Part shown: piece by piece, positions 45,049 through 54,774 of the stretch
Position numbering within the stretch: position 1 is the stretch's first letter
Layout of the letters: every line of letters starts with the position of its first letter
Origin: Verrucomicrobiota bacterium
GTDB lineage: Bacteria > Verrucomicrobiota > Verrucomicrobiia > Opitutales > UBA953
DNA: 64,000 nt
Reading direction: 5' to 3'
Assembly: GCA_016871725.1 (NCBI GenBank)
Contig: VHCL01000003.1
Location: 1 to 64,000, forward strand
The notes under the pieces: model-generated
Databases searched by the model: none
What the model saw: only the letters and a program-made list of their open reading frames with translations
Told to the model about the DNA's origin: nothing
Made by a program: the position numbers and the translations under genes

Positions 45049-45543
45049 ATGAGCCAGCCAGCCTTCCGCGTCGGACTCGGGTATGACATCCACCCGTTGG
45101 TCGCCGGCCGGCCCTGCGTCCTCGGCGGGGTCCACATCCCGTCGCCGGTCGGACCGGACGGACATTCCGACGCGGACGTGGTGCTCCACGCGGTCGCGGA
45201 CGCGATCCTCGGCGCGGCCGGGCTGCGTGACATCGGTCATTACTTCCCGAACACCGACGCCGCGCTCAAAGGCTTGGATTCCGCCGTGATCGTGAAGAAG
45301 GCCGTCGCCGAGGCCCGGGCGCAGGGCGGCTGGATGGTCGGCAACGTCGATATCGTGATCATCGGCGAGCGCCCCAAGGTCATGGCGCACGTCGACGCCA
45401 TGAAGGCGCAGGTCGCCGCGATCATCGGCATCACCCCCGCTCAGGTCGGCATCAAAGCCACGACTAACGAGGGGATGGACGCGATCGGGCAGGGCAAGGC
45501 CCTGGCGGTCCAGGCTATTTGCCTGATTTCGAAGGGTTTTTGA
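45049..45543 (+). CDS. ispF: 2-C-methyl-D-erythritol 2,4-cyclodiphosphate synthase
   Basis: MEP-pathway isoprenoid enzyme. 164 residues. Zinc-binding D13-I-H15 in G-Y-D-I-H, the D-G-H-S-D-A-D-V block, F-P-N-T-D and the T-T-N-E motif. ispD is not fused or adjacent. Shows isoprenoids are made by the non-mevalonate route. Confidence 0.96.
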   Translation: MSQPAFRVGLGYDIHPLVAGRPCVLGGVHIPSPVGPDGHSDADVVLHAVADAILGAAGLRDIGHYFPNTDAALKGLDSAVIVKKAVAEARAQGGWMVGNVDIVIIGERPKVMAHVDAMKAQVAAIIGITPAQVGIKATTNEGMDAIGQGKALAVQAICLISKGF

Positions 45544-45629
45544 GCGTTTTTCGGGCTTTTCTGCTTCGGGCTTGTGTTTTCTGCCCTAAAAGCGAAGAGT
45601 TAACGACCCTTCCGTCCGAAGGGTTCCTT

Positions 45630-46064
45630 ATGGAAAAGACCCTCATCATCCTCAAGCCCGACTGCATGGAGCGCCGCCTCTGCGGAACGGTCCTCGCTCG
45701 GTTCGAAGCGGCCGGTTTCGACATCCAGGCCAGCAAGATGACCCGTCTGACCTCCGCCCAGCTCCGCGAGCACTACGCGCACGTCGCCGACAAGCCTTTC
45801 TACCCGGAGATCGAGGCCTTCATGTCCTCCCGTCCGGTGATCGTCGCCGTCCTCGTCGGCGAGAACGTCATTTCCCGCGTCCGCGAACTCCTCGGACCGA
45901 CCAATTCCAAAGTGGCTCCCAAGGGCACCATCCGTGGCGATTTCGGCACCGAGATGATGCGCAATGTCTGCCACGCCTCCGACAGCCCCGCCGCGGCGGA
46001 CGCTGAGGTCCGCCGTTTCTTCCGTCCCGACGAAGTCTTCGCCCCTGAGGCGAGCCGAGTCTAA
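45630..46064 (+). CDS. ndk: Nucleoside diphosphate kinase
   Basis: Transfers the gamma-phosphate between nucleotides. 144 residues. I-L-K-P-D near the start and phosphohistidine His115 in N-V-C-H-A-S-D-S. The ATG at 45630 is right for the family; the longer upstream reading frame is a spurious extension. Followed by a terminator. Confidence 0.96.
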   Translation: MEKTLIILKPDCMERRLCGTVLARFEAAGFDIQASKMTRLTSAQLREHYAHVADKPFYPEIEAFMSSRPVIVAVLVGENVISRVRELLGPTNSKVAPKGTIRGDFGTEMMRNVCHASDSPAAADAEVRRFFRPDEVFAPEASRV

Positions 46065-46084
46065 GCGAAAGCATAGCAAAATAG

Positions 46085-46110
46085 GCCCCGCCGTTCGCGC
46101 GGCGGGGCTT
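46085..46110 (+). terminator. Terminator of ndk
   Basis: Perfect 9-bp stem GCCCCGCCG with a TTCGCG loop then TTATCTCTTCTT. Confidence 0.75.
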
Positions 46111-46136
46111 ATCTCTTCTTCCGACCGCTGGGCTGC

Positions 46137-46165
46137 TTGCCTTGGCTCCAGGGCTGCGGCAACTT
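46137..46165 (+). promoter_or_regulatory. Candidate leaderless promoter of the first zinc-ribbon gene
   Basis: TTGCCT, 17 nt, CAACTT, then 6 nt to the GTG at 46172. It supports that start over the ATG at 46142, which lies inside this element. Confidence 0.4.
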
Positions 46166-46171
46166 GAGCGC

Positions 46172-46828
46172 GTGGATAAATACTGCCCATCTTGCGGCGA
46201 AGACCTCAGGCATGCGCCGCTTCGGCTCGGGGATGCCTGGTGCGATTACTGCGGGACGGCCAGCAGCCTGCGCGCTTGCCTCCGCGCGACGCCCCGCGCC
46301 CTCCGGCTGGCGGCCCCGTTGGCGGAGTCTCCGCCCGGCGTCTTCATCCGCCAGGCGGGTGAAACCTTCCGGCTGGAGTTATCCCGACGCGGCGAAAATC
46401 AGACGGCGTTGATCTGGGCTTTCCTCGTGGTTTACGCCTTCACCTTCGGCGGGCTGTTGCTGAGCGGCGTCGGGGCATTGTCGTGGGTTTTCCCCGCCTT
46501 GTATGGCGGCGGGTTCTGCGTCATCGCGGCCGGGGCGGTCTGGTTGACCTGGGGTCGTGACACGATCGAGGTGGACCGTCGGGCGCTGGTGCTCGGCAGG
46601 AGCGTGGGACGCTGGCGCCAAGAGGAGTGGCGCGTCGAGCGCGGCCTGCTCCGGTCCGTCGATCTGGTGCGGAAGCCGAACGCCCTCGGGCGTTATCGCG
46701 ACCTGCCGGGCTTCATCCTGCGTTTCCAGCGGCATGACGGCATCCGGTTTGATTTCGGGCTGGGCCACGGCTATCCGCAGATGAGCCATGCATATCGTCT
46801 TCTGCGCGAAACGCAGGGCCTGCCCTAG
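46172..46828 (+). CDS. Zinc-ribbon membrane protein of unknown function
   Basis: 218 residues from GTG 46172. An N-terminal zinc ribbon with C-P-S-C and C-D-Y-C pairs about 17 residues apart. It is followed by a soluble stretch, two adjacent transmembrane helices in the middle (about 85-125), and a C-terminal beta-rich region with many Arg/Trp that could be a PH-like domain. The next gene has the same layout, so they are paralogues. No known family recognised with confidence; location inner membrane with a cytoplasmic ribbon is inferred. Confidence 0.7.
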   Translation: MDKYCPSCGEDLRHAPLRLGDAWCDYCGTASSLRACLRATPRALRLAAPLAESPPGVFIRQAGETFRLELSRRGENQTALIWAFLVVYAFTFGGLLLSGVGALSWVFPALYGGGFCVIAAGAVWLTWGRDTIEVDRRALVLGRSVGRWRQEEWRVERGLLRSVDLVRKPNALGRYRDLPGFILRFQRHDGIRFDFGLGHGYPQMSHAYRLLRETQGLP

Positions 46829-46832
46829 AGGA

Positions 46833-46861
46833 TTGAATCCGGCACCTTCTTCCGCAATCTC
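46833..46861 (+). promoter_or_regulatory. Candidate leaderless promoter of the second zinc-ribbon gene
   Basis: TTGAAT, 17 nt, AATCTC, then 5 nt to the ATG at 46867. Confidence 0.45.
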
Positions 46862-46866
46862 GGGCC

Positions 46867-47541
46867 ATGCGGTTCCACTGTCCTGACTGCGGCCTGCCGA
46901 TCGCGGCGGTCGACCTCGCTCCGGCCCAAGGGGTCGCGGTCTGCCGCTTCTGCGAGAAGCCCTTCCCGATGACGGCCTGCCAGACGGCGATACCCTTCGA
47001 GCAACGTAACATCGTCCCGGTGATGACCCCGCCGAAGGGCGTGGACCTGGTCGAGACGATGGACGGCTTCCGGCTGACGATGTCGACCCGCAGCTGCATC
47101 GCGATCTTCCTCGTGCCGTTCACGCTCGTCTGGGCCGGCGGTTCGCTCGGCGGCATCTACGGCACGCAGATCGCCAAGGGCGAGTTCAACTGGATGATGT
47201 CTCTCTTCGGGCTGCCTTTCCTCGTCGGCTCGTTCTTCCTGATCGGCCTCACCGTGATGTCCGTCGCCGGCCGTTCGGTCGTCGAGCTCGCGGCCGGCCG
47301 GCTGACCGTCCGGACCGGGGCCTTGGGCGTCTATCGGAAGAAGTCGGCCGATTGGCGCGAAGTGCGCGGCAGTCGTCTGACGGAAGTCAGTCGCCGTGGC
47401 CGTAACGGCTATTCCACCTCCTATCAGGTCGAGATCGCGGTCGAAGGGGCGGAACCGCTGCGCCTCGGCGTCGGCGCGGAGCGGGAGACGATGCTCTGGG
47501 TCGCCCGCTTCCTGGCCGGCCGAATCCAGCGCGGGCGATAA
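46867..47541 (+). CDS. Second zinc-ribbon membrane protein (paralogue of the previous gene)
   Basis: 224 residues. Zinc ribbon C-P-D-C and C-R-F-C at the N-terminus, a polar segment, two hydrophobic helices (about 78-100 and 115-138), then a beta-rich C-terminus with R-T-G-A-L-G-V-Y-R-K and W-R-E-V. Same order as the upstream neighbour but low sequence identity, so an old duplication. Function unknown. Confidence 0.72.
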   Translation: MRFHCPDCGLPIAAVDLAPAQGVAVCRFCEKPFPMTACQTAIPFEQRNIVPVMTPPKGVDLVETMDGFRLTMSTRSCIAIFLVPFTLVWAGGSLGGIYGTQIAKGEFNWMMSLFGLPFLVGSFFLIGLTVMSVAGRSVVELAAGRLTVRTGALGVYRKKSADWREVRGSRLTEVSRRGRNGYSTSYQVEIAVEGAEPLRLGVGAERETMLWVARFLAGRIQRGR

Positions 47542-47548
47542 TTCCCCG

Positions 47549-47577
47549 TTGCCCTCGGGCGGGGAAATTGGGCAGAG
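47549..47577 (+). promoter_or_regulatory. Candidate leaderless promoter of serS
   Basis: TTGCCC, 17 nt, GCAGAG, then 7 nt to the ATG at 47585. Confidence 0.35.
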
Positions 47578-47584
47578 TCGCCCC

Positions 47585-48853
47585 ATGCTGGACCCTAAGT
47601 TCCTTCGCGAAAACATCGACCTCGTCCGCAAGGGCGTCGCCCGGAAGAAGTTCCAGGTCGACCTCGACGCCGTCCTGGCCGCCGACGAAGCCCGCCGCCA
47701 CGCGGTGGCCGAGTTCGAGGCCGCCCGTTCGGCGCAGAACGCCGCGAACAAGGAGATGGCCGCGATGCCCAAGGGGTCGCCGGAATTCCAGGCCAAGGTC
47801 GTCGAGATGAAGGCCGCCTCCGCCAAGGTGAAGGAGCTCGAGAGGAAGGTCGCCGAGGCCGAGGAGCAGCTGAAGGCCGTCGCGCTGTCCGTCCCGAACA
47901 TCCCGCACGACTCCGTGCCCGCAGGTCGCACCGAGGCCGACAACCAGGTCGTCCTCGAATGGGGCGACCACGCGAAGCTGGTCTCGCCGGCCGCCAAGCC
48001 GCACTGGGACATCGCCTGGTTCAACAAGGCGATCGACTTCGAGCGCGGCGTCAAGGTCACCGGCGCGGGCTTCCCGTTCTACGTGGGCGACATGGCCCGC
48101 CTCGTGCGCGCGCTGATCCAATACTTCCTCGAGGAGGCCGGCGCCAGCGGCTACGTCGAGGTCCACGCCCCGTTGCTCGTCAACGCCGCCTCGGCCACCG
48201 CCACCGGCCAGCTGCCCGACAAGGAAGGGCAGATGTACCACGCGCAGACCGACGACTTCTACCTCATCCCGACGGCCGAGGTGCCCGTCACGAACTTCTT
48301 CCGCGACGAGATCCTCGACGAGGCCTCCCTGCCGGTGAAGCGCGCCGGCTACACGCCGTGCTTCCGCCGCGAGGCCGGCAGCTGGGGAGCGCACGTGCGC
48401 GGCCTGAACCGTCTGCACCAGTTCGACAAGGTCGAGCTCGTGAAGTGGACCCATCCGGACAAGTCGTTCGAGGAGCTCGAGCTCCTGCGCGGCGACGCCG
48501 AGCGCCTGCTCCAGAAGCTGGAGCTGCCTTACCGCGTGCTCCTCATCTGCGCCGGCGACATCGGTTTCTCCCACAGCAAGCAGTACGACCTCGAGGTCTG
48601 GGCGGGCGGCCAGAAGCGCTGGCTCGAGGTCTCGAGCTGCTCCAACTTCACCGATTTCCAGGCCCGCCGCGCGGGGATACGTTTCCGTCCGAAGGACGGG
48701 AAGCCCGAGTTCGTCCACACCCTCAACGGCTCCGGCCTCGGCCTGCCGCGCGTCCTCGCCGCCATCCTGGAGAACAACCTCCAGGCCGACGGCACCGTGC
48801 GCGTGCCCGCGGCGCTCCGTCGCTGGTACGGCAAGGACACGCTGTCGTTCTGA
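47585..48853 (+). CDS. serS: Seryl-tRNA synthetase
   Basis: Class II synthetase, 422 residues. The N-terminal antiparallel coiled coil that holds the long variable arm of tRNA-Ser spans about 25-100. Motif 2 is the F-R-R-E-A-G region and motif 3 is G-S-G-L-G-L-P-R. T-A-E-V-P defines the serine site. Start ATG at 47585 gives M-L-D-P-K, the usual N-terminus. Confidence 0.97.
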   Translation: MLDPKFLRENIDLVRKGVARKKFQVDLDAVLAADEARRHAVAEFEAARSAQNAANKEMAAMPKGSPEFQAKVVEMKAASAKVKELERKVAEAEEQLKAVALSVPNIPHDSVPAGRTEADNQVVLEWGDHAKLVSPAAKPHWDIAWFNKAIDFERGVKVTGAGFPFYVGDMARLVRALIQYFLEEAGASGYVEVHAPLLVNAASATATGQLPDKEGQMYHAQTDDFYLIPTAEVPVTNFFRDEILDEASLPVKRAGYTPCFRREAGSWGAHVRGLNRLHQFDKVELVKWTHPDKSFEELELLRGDAERLLQKLELPYRVLLICAGDIGFSHSKQYDLEVWAGGQKRWLEVSSCSNFTDFQARRAGIRFRPKDGKPEFVHTLNGSGLGLPRVLAAILENNLQADGTVRVPAALRRWYGKDTLSF

Positions 48854-48866
48854 GCCCCGCTTTGGA

Positions 48867-48894
48867 TTGGCAGCCCGCCGGCCCGCCCTAGTCT
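48867..48894 (+). promoter_or_regulatory. Candidate leaderless promoter of tilS
   Basis: TTGGCA, 16 nt, TAGTCT, then 6 nt to the GTG at 48901. It favours GTG 48901 over ATG 48907. Confidence 0.5.
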
Positions 48895-48900
48895 GAGCGC

Positions 48901-50310
48901 GTGCCGATGAGCCTGCCTACCCCTGACGCCTTGCGCGCGGCCGCCCAGCGGCTGCCGCGGCTGCCTGCGGCCCCGGCTGCGCCGGGGGCCGTCGCCGTCG
49001 CGGTCTCCGGCGGCGCGGATTCGGTCTACCTGCTCTGCGCGCTCTGGGCCGACGAGACCTTGCGACCGCGTCTGCGGGTCCTGCATTTCGATCATCGCGT
49101 GCGCGGGGAGGCCTCGGCCGAAGACGCCCGCTTCGTCGGCGACCTGTGCGCCGCGCTCGGCGTGCCGTGCGCGCTCGGAGCCAGGGGCGGGCAGGGGATG
49201 GCGTCCGAAGCGGCGCTACGGGCGGCGCGGGACGCGTTCTTCGCCGAGCAGCGGGCGCTTCTCGGCTACGACCTCCTCTGCACCGCGCATCACCTCGACG
49301 ACGTCGTCGAGAACGCGCTGCTGCGACTGGCCCGCGGCGCGGGCCTCGCCGGCCTCGCCGCGCCGCGCGTGCTCCAGGTCTTCCGGGACGGTCATCGCCG
49401 CTGGCGTCCGCTGATCCAGGCCGGCGTCGGCAAGCAGGCCTTGCTCGCCGCTTTGCGCTCCGCCGGGATTCCTTGGCGCGAAGACGCCACCAATCTCCTG
49501 CCGGTCGCGGCGCGCAACCGCGTCCGCGCCTGGCTCGCCGCCGGGGCCGAGGAGGCCTTGGGCGCGGGTCATGCCGCGGGCTTCGCGCGCTCCGCCCGCA
49601 TCCTCGGCGAGGCGCAGGCCGCGTTGGCGCAGTGGGCCGAGGAGCTCGGCTGCGTCGTCGGCGCGGATGGCACGATGCCGGTGGCCGCGCTGCGGGGGCG
49701 TCCGGAAGCCCTGATCCAGGAGTGCCTGCGCGCTTTCCTGCATGCGCGGCAGATCGCGGAGCCCGGCGAAGCGTCGCTCGCGCCGCTCGTCGCCGCGATC
49801 GCCACGGGCAAGGATGCCCGTTCCGCCGTCCGCGGGCGCGTCATCTTCGTCGCCGGCGGCGTGCTCGGCCTCCCGCGGGAGCCGGTGGTCTTCGGTCCGG
49901 CGGAGCGTCGGCTGAGCCTCGGCGTGGCCGACGACGAGTGCGGCTTGCTCGTCGAGCGCGTCGACGTCGACGCGGATTCGTGGGCCACTCTGTCCAAAGG
50001 AGACATTTCGCCCGACCGGGAGGCCTATGTCCGCGCGCCGGGCGGCGACCTCGTCTGGCGCGGACGCGCGGACGGCGATCGTTATCAGCCATTGGGTTCG
50101 CCGGGGTCCGCCAAGCTTTCCGACCTGCTCATCAACCGTAAAATCCCCGCCGAACTGCGGGAGGCGCTGCCGGTGGTCCTGGCCGGCTCCGCGATCCTCT
50201 GGGTGCCGGGTCTCCCGCCGGCCGATTCCGCGCGTCTGCATGGCCCGACGAAGGGGGCTCTCCGGTTGACTTGGCTTGGCCCCTGCTTAGGTTCAAACCC
50301 TTGCCCATGA
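48901..50310 (+). CDS. tilS: tRNA(Ile)-lysidine synthase
   Basis: Modifies C34 of tRNA-Ile2 so that it reads AUA. 469 residues. PP-loop S-G-G-A-D-S at 36-41, the H-H-L-D-D-V-V-E-N segment and the R-N-R-V-R region. The C-terminal TilS substrate domain is recognisable by R-X-R-X-D-G-D-R-Y and K-L-S-D-L-L. Its stop overlaps the ftsH ATG, but ftsH also seems to have a promoter inside the tilS end. Confidence 0.92.
   Translation: MPMSLPTPDALRAAAQRLPRLPAAPAAPGAVAVAVSGGADSVYLLCALWADETLRPRLRVLHFDHRVRGEASAEDARFVGDLCAALGVPCALGARGGQGMASEAALRAARDAFFAEQRALLGYDLLCTAHHLDDVVENALLRLARGAGLAGLAAPRVLQVFRDGHRRWRPLIQAGVGKQALLAALRSAGIPWREDATNLLPVAARNRVRAWLAAGAEEALGAGHAAGFARSARILGEAQAALAQWAEELGCVVGADGTMPVAALRGRPEALIQECLRAFLHARQIAEPGEASLAPLVAAIATGKDARSAVRGRVIFVAGGVLGLPREPVVFGPAERRLSLGVADDECGLLVERVDVDADSWATLSKGDISPDREAYVRAPGGDLVWRGRADGDRYQPLGSPGSAKLSDLLINRKIPAELREALPVVLAGSAILWVPGLPPADSARLHGPTKGALRLTWLGPCLGSNPCP
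50266..50293 (+). promoter_or_regulatory. Candidate ftsH promoter inside the 3' end of tilS
   Basis: TTGACT, 16 nt, TAGGTT, giving a leader of about 6 nt before ATG 50307. Confidence 0.55.
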
Positions 50311-52304
50311 GTCAAAACGACCAGCCGGATGATAATAAGAACGGTCCCCGCCTGAACACGAAGCCGGTCTTCATCTGGCTCCTCCTCATGGTGGCCATCG
50401 TGGCCCTTTTCAACCTGCCGGGCGCCGCCTCCGGCAACGCCGTGCAGGTGCTCAATGTCTCGCAGGTGCTCTCCTACGCCCAGGAGAAGAAGATCAAGGC
50501 CCTCACCCTCCAGCCCAACCCGACGTCGGGTTCCGAGAACTGGGTCCGGATCTCCGGCGAGCTCGCCGTGGCCGGGGCCGAGGCCGGCGACAAGGCCCGT
50601 TTCACCGCCGACGGCCGGCTCACCGATAAGGAGTTCGAACTGCTCCGCGCCTCCGTCGCCCGCGACGCCTTCAAGGAAGTCCCCGCCCAGACCGGCTGGA
50701 CGATGTTCCTCTACAACGTGCTGCCCACGCTGCTGGTCTCCGGCGCGGTGCTGTTCATGATGTACCGCTTCCTCAAGAACGCCAACCGCGGCGCGATGCA
50801 GTTCGCCAAGTCCCGCGCCCGCCTCAACGCCAACGAGAAGGAGACCACCACCTTCAAGGACGTCGCCGGCTGCGACGAGGCCAAGGAGGAGGTGAAGGAG
50901 ATCGTCGACTTCCTCAAGGACCCCAAGCGCTTCACCAAGATCGGCGCGAGCATCCCCAAGGGCGTGCTCATGGTCGGTCCGCCCGGCACGGGCAAGACGC
51001 TCCTCGCCCGCGCCGTCGCCGGCGAGGCCGGCGTGCCGTTCCTCAGCATCAGCGGCTCCGACTTCGTCGAGATGTTCGTCGGTGTAGGCGCGGCCCGCGT
51101 CCGCGACACCTTCGAGCAGGCCCGCAAGCTCGCCCCCTGCATCATCTTCATCGACGAGATCGACGCGGTCGGCCGCCAGCGCGGCGCCGGCCTCGGCGGC
51201 GGCAACGACGAACGCGAGCAGACGCTCAACTCCCTGCTCGTCGAGATGGACGGCTTCGACGGCCAGGCGGGCGTGATCGTCATCGCCGCGACCAACCGCG
51301 CCGACGTGCTCGACCAGGCCCTGCTGCGGCCCGGTCGCTTCGACCGTCAGGTGTTCGTCGACCTGCCCGACCTCCGCGGCCGCGAGGCCGTCCTGGCCGT
51401 GCACGCCAAGCGTTTCCAGCTCGCGCCGTCGGTCGACCTCCAGCGCGTCGCGCGCATCACCACCGGCATGTCCGGCGCCGACCTCGCCAACCTGCTCAAC
51501 GAGGGCGCGCTCCACGCCGGCCGCCGCAACCGCGAGAAGGTCGAGATGGCCGACATCGAGGAGGCCCGCGACAAGATCGCCTACGGCCGCGAGCGCAAGA
51601 AGCTGATGGACGAGGAGGACCGTCGCAGCACCGCCTACCATGAGGCCGGCCACGCGTTGGTGCAGTCGCTCATCGACGACGGCTCCCTGCCTCTGCACAA
51701 GGTCACCATCCTGCCCCGCGGCCGCGCCCTCGGCATGGCGATGTACATGCCGGCCAAGGAGATCCTCGGCTACTCCAAGGCGCGCCTGCTGAATTACATC
51801 TGCACGGCGATGGCCGGACGCATCGGCGAACGCGTCGTCACGGGCGAGATCTCCAACGGCGCCTCGAGCGACATCAAGCAGGCCACGCGTATGGCCCGCC
51901 AGATGGTCTGCGACTGGGGCATGAGCGACCTCGGCCCGGTCGCCTTCGGCGAGAACTCCGACACCGTCTTCCTCGGCCGCGAGATCTCGCGCACGCAGGC
52001 GCACAGCGACGAGACCGCCCGTCGCATCGACGAGGCCATCTCCGCCATCGTCCGCGAACAGTACGCCCGGGCCGAGAAGCTCGTGGCCGACAACGCCGAG
52101 GCCTTGCGCAAGATCGCCGAGGCCTTGCTCCAGCACGAGACCCTCGACGGGGTCCACGTGATGGAGATCCTCAAGACCGGCGCTATCCAGAGTCCCGTGG
52201 GCGTCCCGGCCGCGGCCCCGGCTCAGCCGGAAGCCGCTCCGTCCGCCCCCGCGCCTGCGGCCGACGCCGGTCCCGGCCTCCAATCCTCCCCGACCCCTGC
52301 TTGA
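50307..52304 (+). CDS. ftsH: ATP-dependent zinc metalloprotease FtsH
   Basis: Membrane AAA+ protease, 665 residues. Two N-terminal transmembrane helices bracket a periplasmic loop. Walker A G-P-P-G-T-G-K-T at 224-231, Walker B I-I-F-I-D-E-I-D, the second region of homology R-P-G-R-F-D-R, and zinc site H445-E-A-G-H449 with the third ligand Asp in the A-S-S-D-I-K segment. C-terminal tail is Pro/Ala-rich and disordered. tilS-ftsH order is common in bacteria. Confidence 0.97.
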   Translation: MSQNDQPDDNKNGPRLNTKPVFIWLLLMVAIVALFNLPGAASGNAVQVLNVSQVLSYAQEKKIKALTLQPNPTSGSENWVRISGELAVAGAEAGDKARFTADGRLTDKEFELLRASVARDAFKEVPAQTGWTMFLYNVLPTLLVSGAVLFMMYRFLKNANRGAMQFAKSRARLNANEKETTTFKDVAGCDEAKEEVKEIVDFLKDPKRFTKIGASIPKGVLMVGPPGTGKTLLARAVAGEAGVPFLSISGSDFVEMFVGVGAARVRDTFEQARKLAPCIIFIDEIDAVGRQRGAGLGGGNDEREQTLNSLLVEMDGFDGQAGVIVIAATNRADVLDQALLRPGRFDRQVFVDLPDLRGREAVLAVHAKRFQLAPSVDLQRVARITTGMSGADLANLLNEGALHAGRRNREKVEMADIEEARDKIAYGRERKKLMDEEDRRSTAYHEAGHALVQSLIDDGSLPLHKVTILPRGRALGMAMYMPAKEILGYSKARLLNYICTAMAGRIGERVVTGEISNGASSDIKQATRMARQMVCDWGMSDLGPVAFGENSDTVFLGREISRTQAHSDETARRIDEAISAIVREQYARAEKLVADNAEALRKIAEALLQHETLDGVHVMEILKTGAIQSPVGVPAAAPAQPEAAPSAPAPAADAGPGLQSSPTPA

Positions 52305-52307
52305 GGT

Positions 52308-52336
52308 TTGCCCTCAAGGGGTGGGCGGGGTAGGGT
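52308..52336 (+). promoter_or_regulatory. Candidate leaderless promoter of coaE
   Basis: TTGCCC, 17 nt, TAGGGT, then 5 nt to the ATG at 52342. Confidence 0.55.
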
Positions 52337-52341
52337 GGGCC

Positions 52342-52917
52342 ATGGTCATCGGACTCACCGGAGGCATCGGTTGCGGCAAGTCCACTGCCGCTGCCTGCTT
52401 TGCCGGGCTTGGTTTCCAGGTCGTCGATGCGGACCAGCTGGCCCGTCAGGTCTTGGAGTCTCCGGCCTGTGTCGCCCGGCTGCGGGCTCGCTGGGGGGCC
52501 GCCTGCCTGGGCTCGGCCGGAGTCCCGGACCGCAGGTGGATCGGGACGAAGGTCTTCGCCGACCCCGCGGAACGGGCTTTCCTTGAGTCGGTGACGCATC
52601 CGGAAGTCGCCCGGCTGCGTCGTGAAGCCACCGCCGACCCGCGACGTGATTACGTCGTCGAGCTCCCGTTGCTGTTCGAGAAGGAGCTTGCCGCCGGATT
52701 CCATGCGATCGTCGTCGTGGCTTGCTCGGAGGAAGTCCGGCGGGTCCGCCTGCGAGCCCGCGGTCTCACCGATGAGGAGATTTCCGCACGCATCGCTTCG
52801 CAACTTTCTCTCGTGGAGAAGGTTAAGCGAGCCGATGCCGTCTTTTGGAACGATGGGTCGGCCGAATTCCTGCGGGAGCAGGTACGGCTCTGGGTCAGCC
52901 GGACGAGAGGCGCGTAA
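52342..52917 (+). CDS. coaE: Dephospho-CoA kinase
   Basis: Last step of coenzyme A synthesis. 191 residues. P-loop G-G-I-G-C-G-K-S at 7-14, D-A-D at about 33-35, and the lid R-X2-R region followed by I-X-A-R-I-X-S-Q. Start ATG puts the P-loop at the N-terminus as in the family. It sits 37 bp after ftsH and has its own promoter-like sequence. Often adjacent to pilus genes in other bacteria, as here. Confidence 0.93.
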   Translation: MVIGLTGGIGCGKSTAAACFAGLGFQVVDADQLARQVLESPACVARLRARWGAACLGSAGVPDRRWIGTKVFADPAERAFLESVTHPEVARLRREATADPRRDYVVELPLLFEKELAAGFHAIVVVACSEEVRRVRLRARGLTDEEISARIASQLSLVEKVKRADAVFWNDGSAEFLREQVRLWVSRTRGA

Positions 52918-53045
52918 ATCGCCCCATCTTTGGTTAATTTGCGGTTGCGGGAAGGTTCCCCCGTTTTAGCGTCAATTTCCCCGTTGTTCTCCTCTTTGAG
53001 GAGCAATCCCCCTATCCCCATTCTTCCGCTCCGGATTTCCCCACT

Positions 53046-54770
53046 GTGACGACCGCCGACGACTACGTCATCCAATTCATTCAGGACAAGGGGCTGGTGT
53101 CGCCCGCCGACGTGGCCGAGGCCCGTGCCGCGACCGCCCCGGTGCCCGACGGCCAGAACGCCGACACCCTGGCCATCGCCAAGCTCGTCGAGACCGGCAA
53201 GGTCGCCTGGCCGCAGATCACCGCCGCGTTGAGCAAGGAGTTCGACATGGAACTCGTCGACGTCAGCCAGGTCTCTCCGTCGGACGACGTCCTCAAGCTG
53301 ATCAGCCGGGAACAGGCCGAGGCCCGGAACATCCTGCCCCTCCAGATGGACGGGGCCGAGCTCCTGGTCGCCATCTGCGACCCGCTCGACACCGAGACCC
53401 TCGATTCCGTCTCCGGCATCCTCAAGCTTCCGCTCAACCCCCGGCTCGCCCCGCCGGACGCCCTCAAGGAGGCGATCTCCCGTTGTTACAGCGGCGGCCC
53501 CATCAGCGGCGGCGGCGCCTACAACGACATCCTCGGCAAAGGCGTCGAAGACGGCCTGGCCGTCGAGCTGCCTCAGGGCGGCGACGTCAAGGAAGACGAC
53601 GCGCCGATCATCCGTTACGTCAACTCGCTGATCGTCGACGCCATCCGCCGCAAGGCGTCGGACATCCATCTCGAGCCCCTGGAAAAGCGTTTCCGCGTGC
53701 GTTTCCGCATCGACGGCGTGCTCCAGGAGATGAAGGGCCCGCCCAAGCGCCTGCAGCCCTCCATCATCTCCCGCCTCAAGCTCATGGCGGAGGTCTCGCT
53801 CGCCGAGAAGCGCATCCCGCAGGACGGACGCATCCAGGCCCGTACCGGCGGCCGCGACATCGACTTGCGCGTCTCCGTGCTGCCCACGGTGTACGGCGAG
53901 TCGATCGTCATGCGAATCCTCGACAAGGAGGGCCTCAAGCTCGGCCTTCCCGAGCTGGGCTTCTTCGCCGACGACCAGGCCAAGTTCCAGAGCCTCGTCA
54001 CCGGTTCCGACGGCGTCTTCCTGGTCACCGGCCCGACCGGTTCGGGCAAGTCGACCACCCTCTATTCGGCGCTCAACTACATCAACAAGCCCGACCGCAA
54101 GATCATCACCGTCGAGGACCCGGTCGAATACCAGATGGCCGGCATCAACCAGGTGCAGGTGAAGCGCGACGTCGGCATGACTTTCGCCGCCGCCCTCCGC
54201 GCGATGCTCCGTCAGGCGCCCAACATCGTGATGATCGGTGAGATCCGCGACCTTGAGACCGCCGAGATCGCCGTCAACGCGGCGCTCACCGGCCACATGG
54301 TGTTCTCCACCCTCCACACCAACGACTCCGTCTCGGCCGTGACCCGACTCGTGGACATCGGCGTGAAGCCCTTCCTCGTGTCCGCGGCCCTCCGCGGCGC
54401 GCTGGCCCAGCGTCTCGTGCGCCGCGTCTGCCAGTCCTGCGCCGCGCCCTACAAGCCGACCGCCAAGGAGCTCTATTCGATCGGCATGACCGAGCAGGAC
54501 CTCGCCAACGCCACCCCGATGAAGGGCGCCGGCTGCGTCAAGTGCGGCGAACGGGGCTACAAGGGCCGCCGCGGCGTCTTCGAGCTCTTCATCATCACCG
54601 AGGAGATCCAGGAGATGATCTACGGCGGCTCCAACCTCGTCGACCTCCGCCGGAAGGCCCGCGAGGCCGGCATGCGCACCATGCGCGAGGACGGCCAGCG
54701 CAAGGTCGCCTCCGGCATGACCACGATCGAGGAAGTGCTCGGCGCCACCGTGGCCGACGACGTGATCTGA
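53046..54770 (+). CDS. Type IV pilus/type II secretion assembly ATPase (PilB/GspE family), copy 1
   Basis: 574 residues from GTG 53046. N-terminal GspE-N-type domain, then the ATPase core with Walker A G-P-T-G-S-G-K-S around 329-337, Asp box, Walker B M-I-G-E-I-R-D and His box H-T-N-D. The tetracysteine zinc site C-Q-S-C ... C-V-K-C near the C-terminus is typical of extension ATPases and absent in PilT. Heads the pilB1-pilT-pilB2-pilC cluster; 4 bp to pilT. Confidence 0.93.
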   Translation: MTTADDYVIQFIQDKGLVSPADVAEARAATAPVPDGQNADTLAIAKLVETGKVAWPQITAALSKEFDMELVDVSQVSPSDDVLKLISREQAEARNILPLQMDGAELLVAICDPLDTETLDSVSGILKLPLNPRLAPPDALKEAISRCYSGGPISGGGAYNDILGKGVEDGLAVELPQGGDVKEDDAPIIRYVNSLIVDAIRRKASDIHLEPLEKRFRVRFRIDGVLQEMKGPPKRLQPSIISRLKLMAEVSLAEKRIPQDGRIQARTGGRDIDLRVSVLPTVYGESIVMRILDKEGLKLGLPELGFFADDQAKFQSLVTGSDGVFLVTGPTGSGKSTTLYSALNYINKPDRKIITVEDPVEYQMAGINQVQVKRDVGMTFAAALRAMLRQAPNIVMIGEIRDLETAEIAVNAALTGHMVFSTLHTNDSVSAVTRLVDIGVKPFLVSAALRGALAQRLVRRVCQSCAAPYKPTAKELYSIGMTEQDLANATPMKGAGCVKCGERGYKGRRGVFELFIITEEIQEMIYGGSNLVDLRRKAREAGMRTMREDGQRKVASGMTTIEEVLGATVADDVI

Positions 54771-54774
54771 AGCG

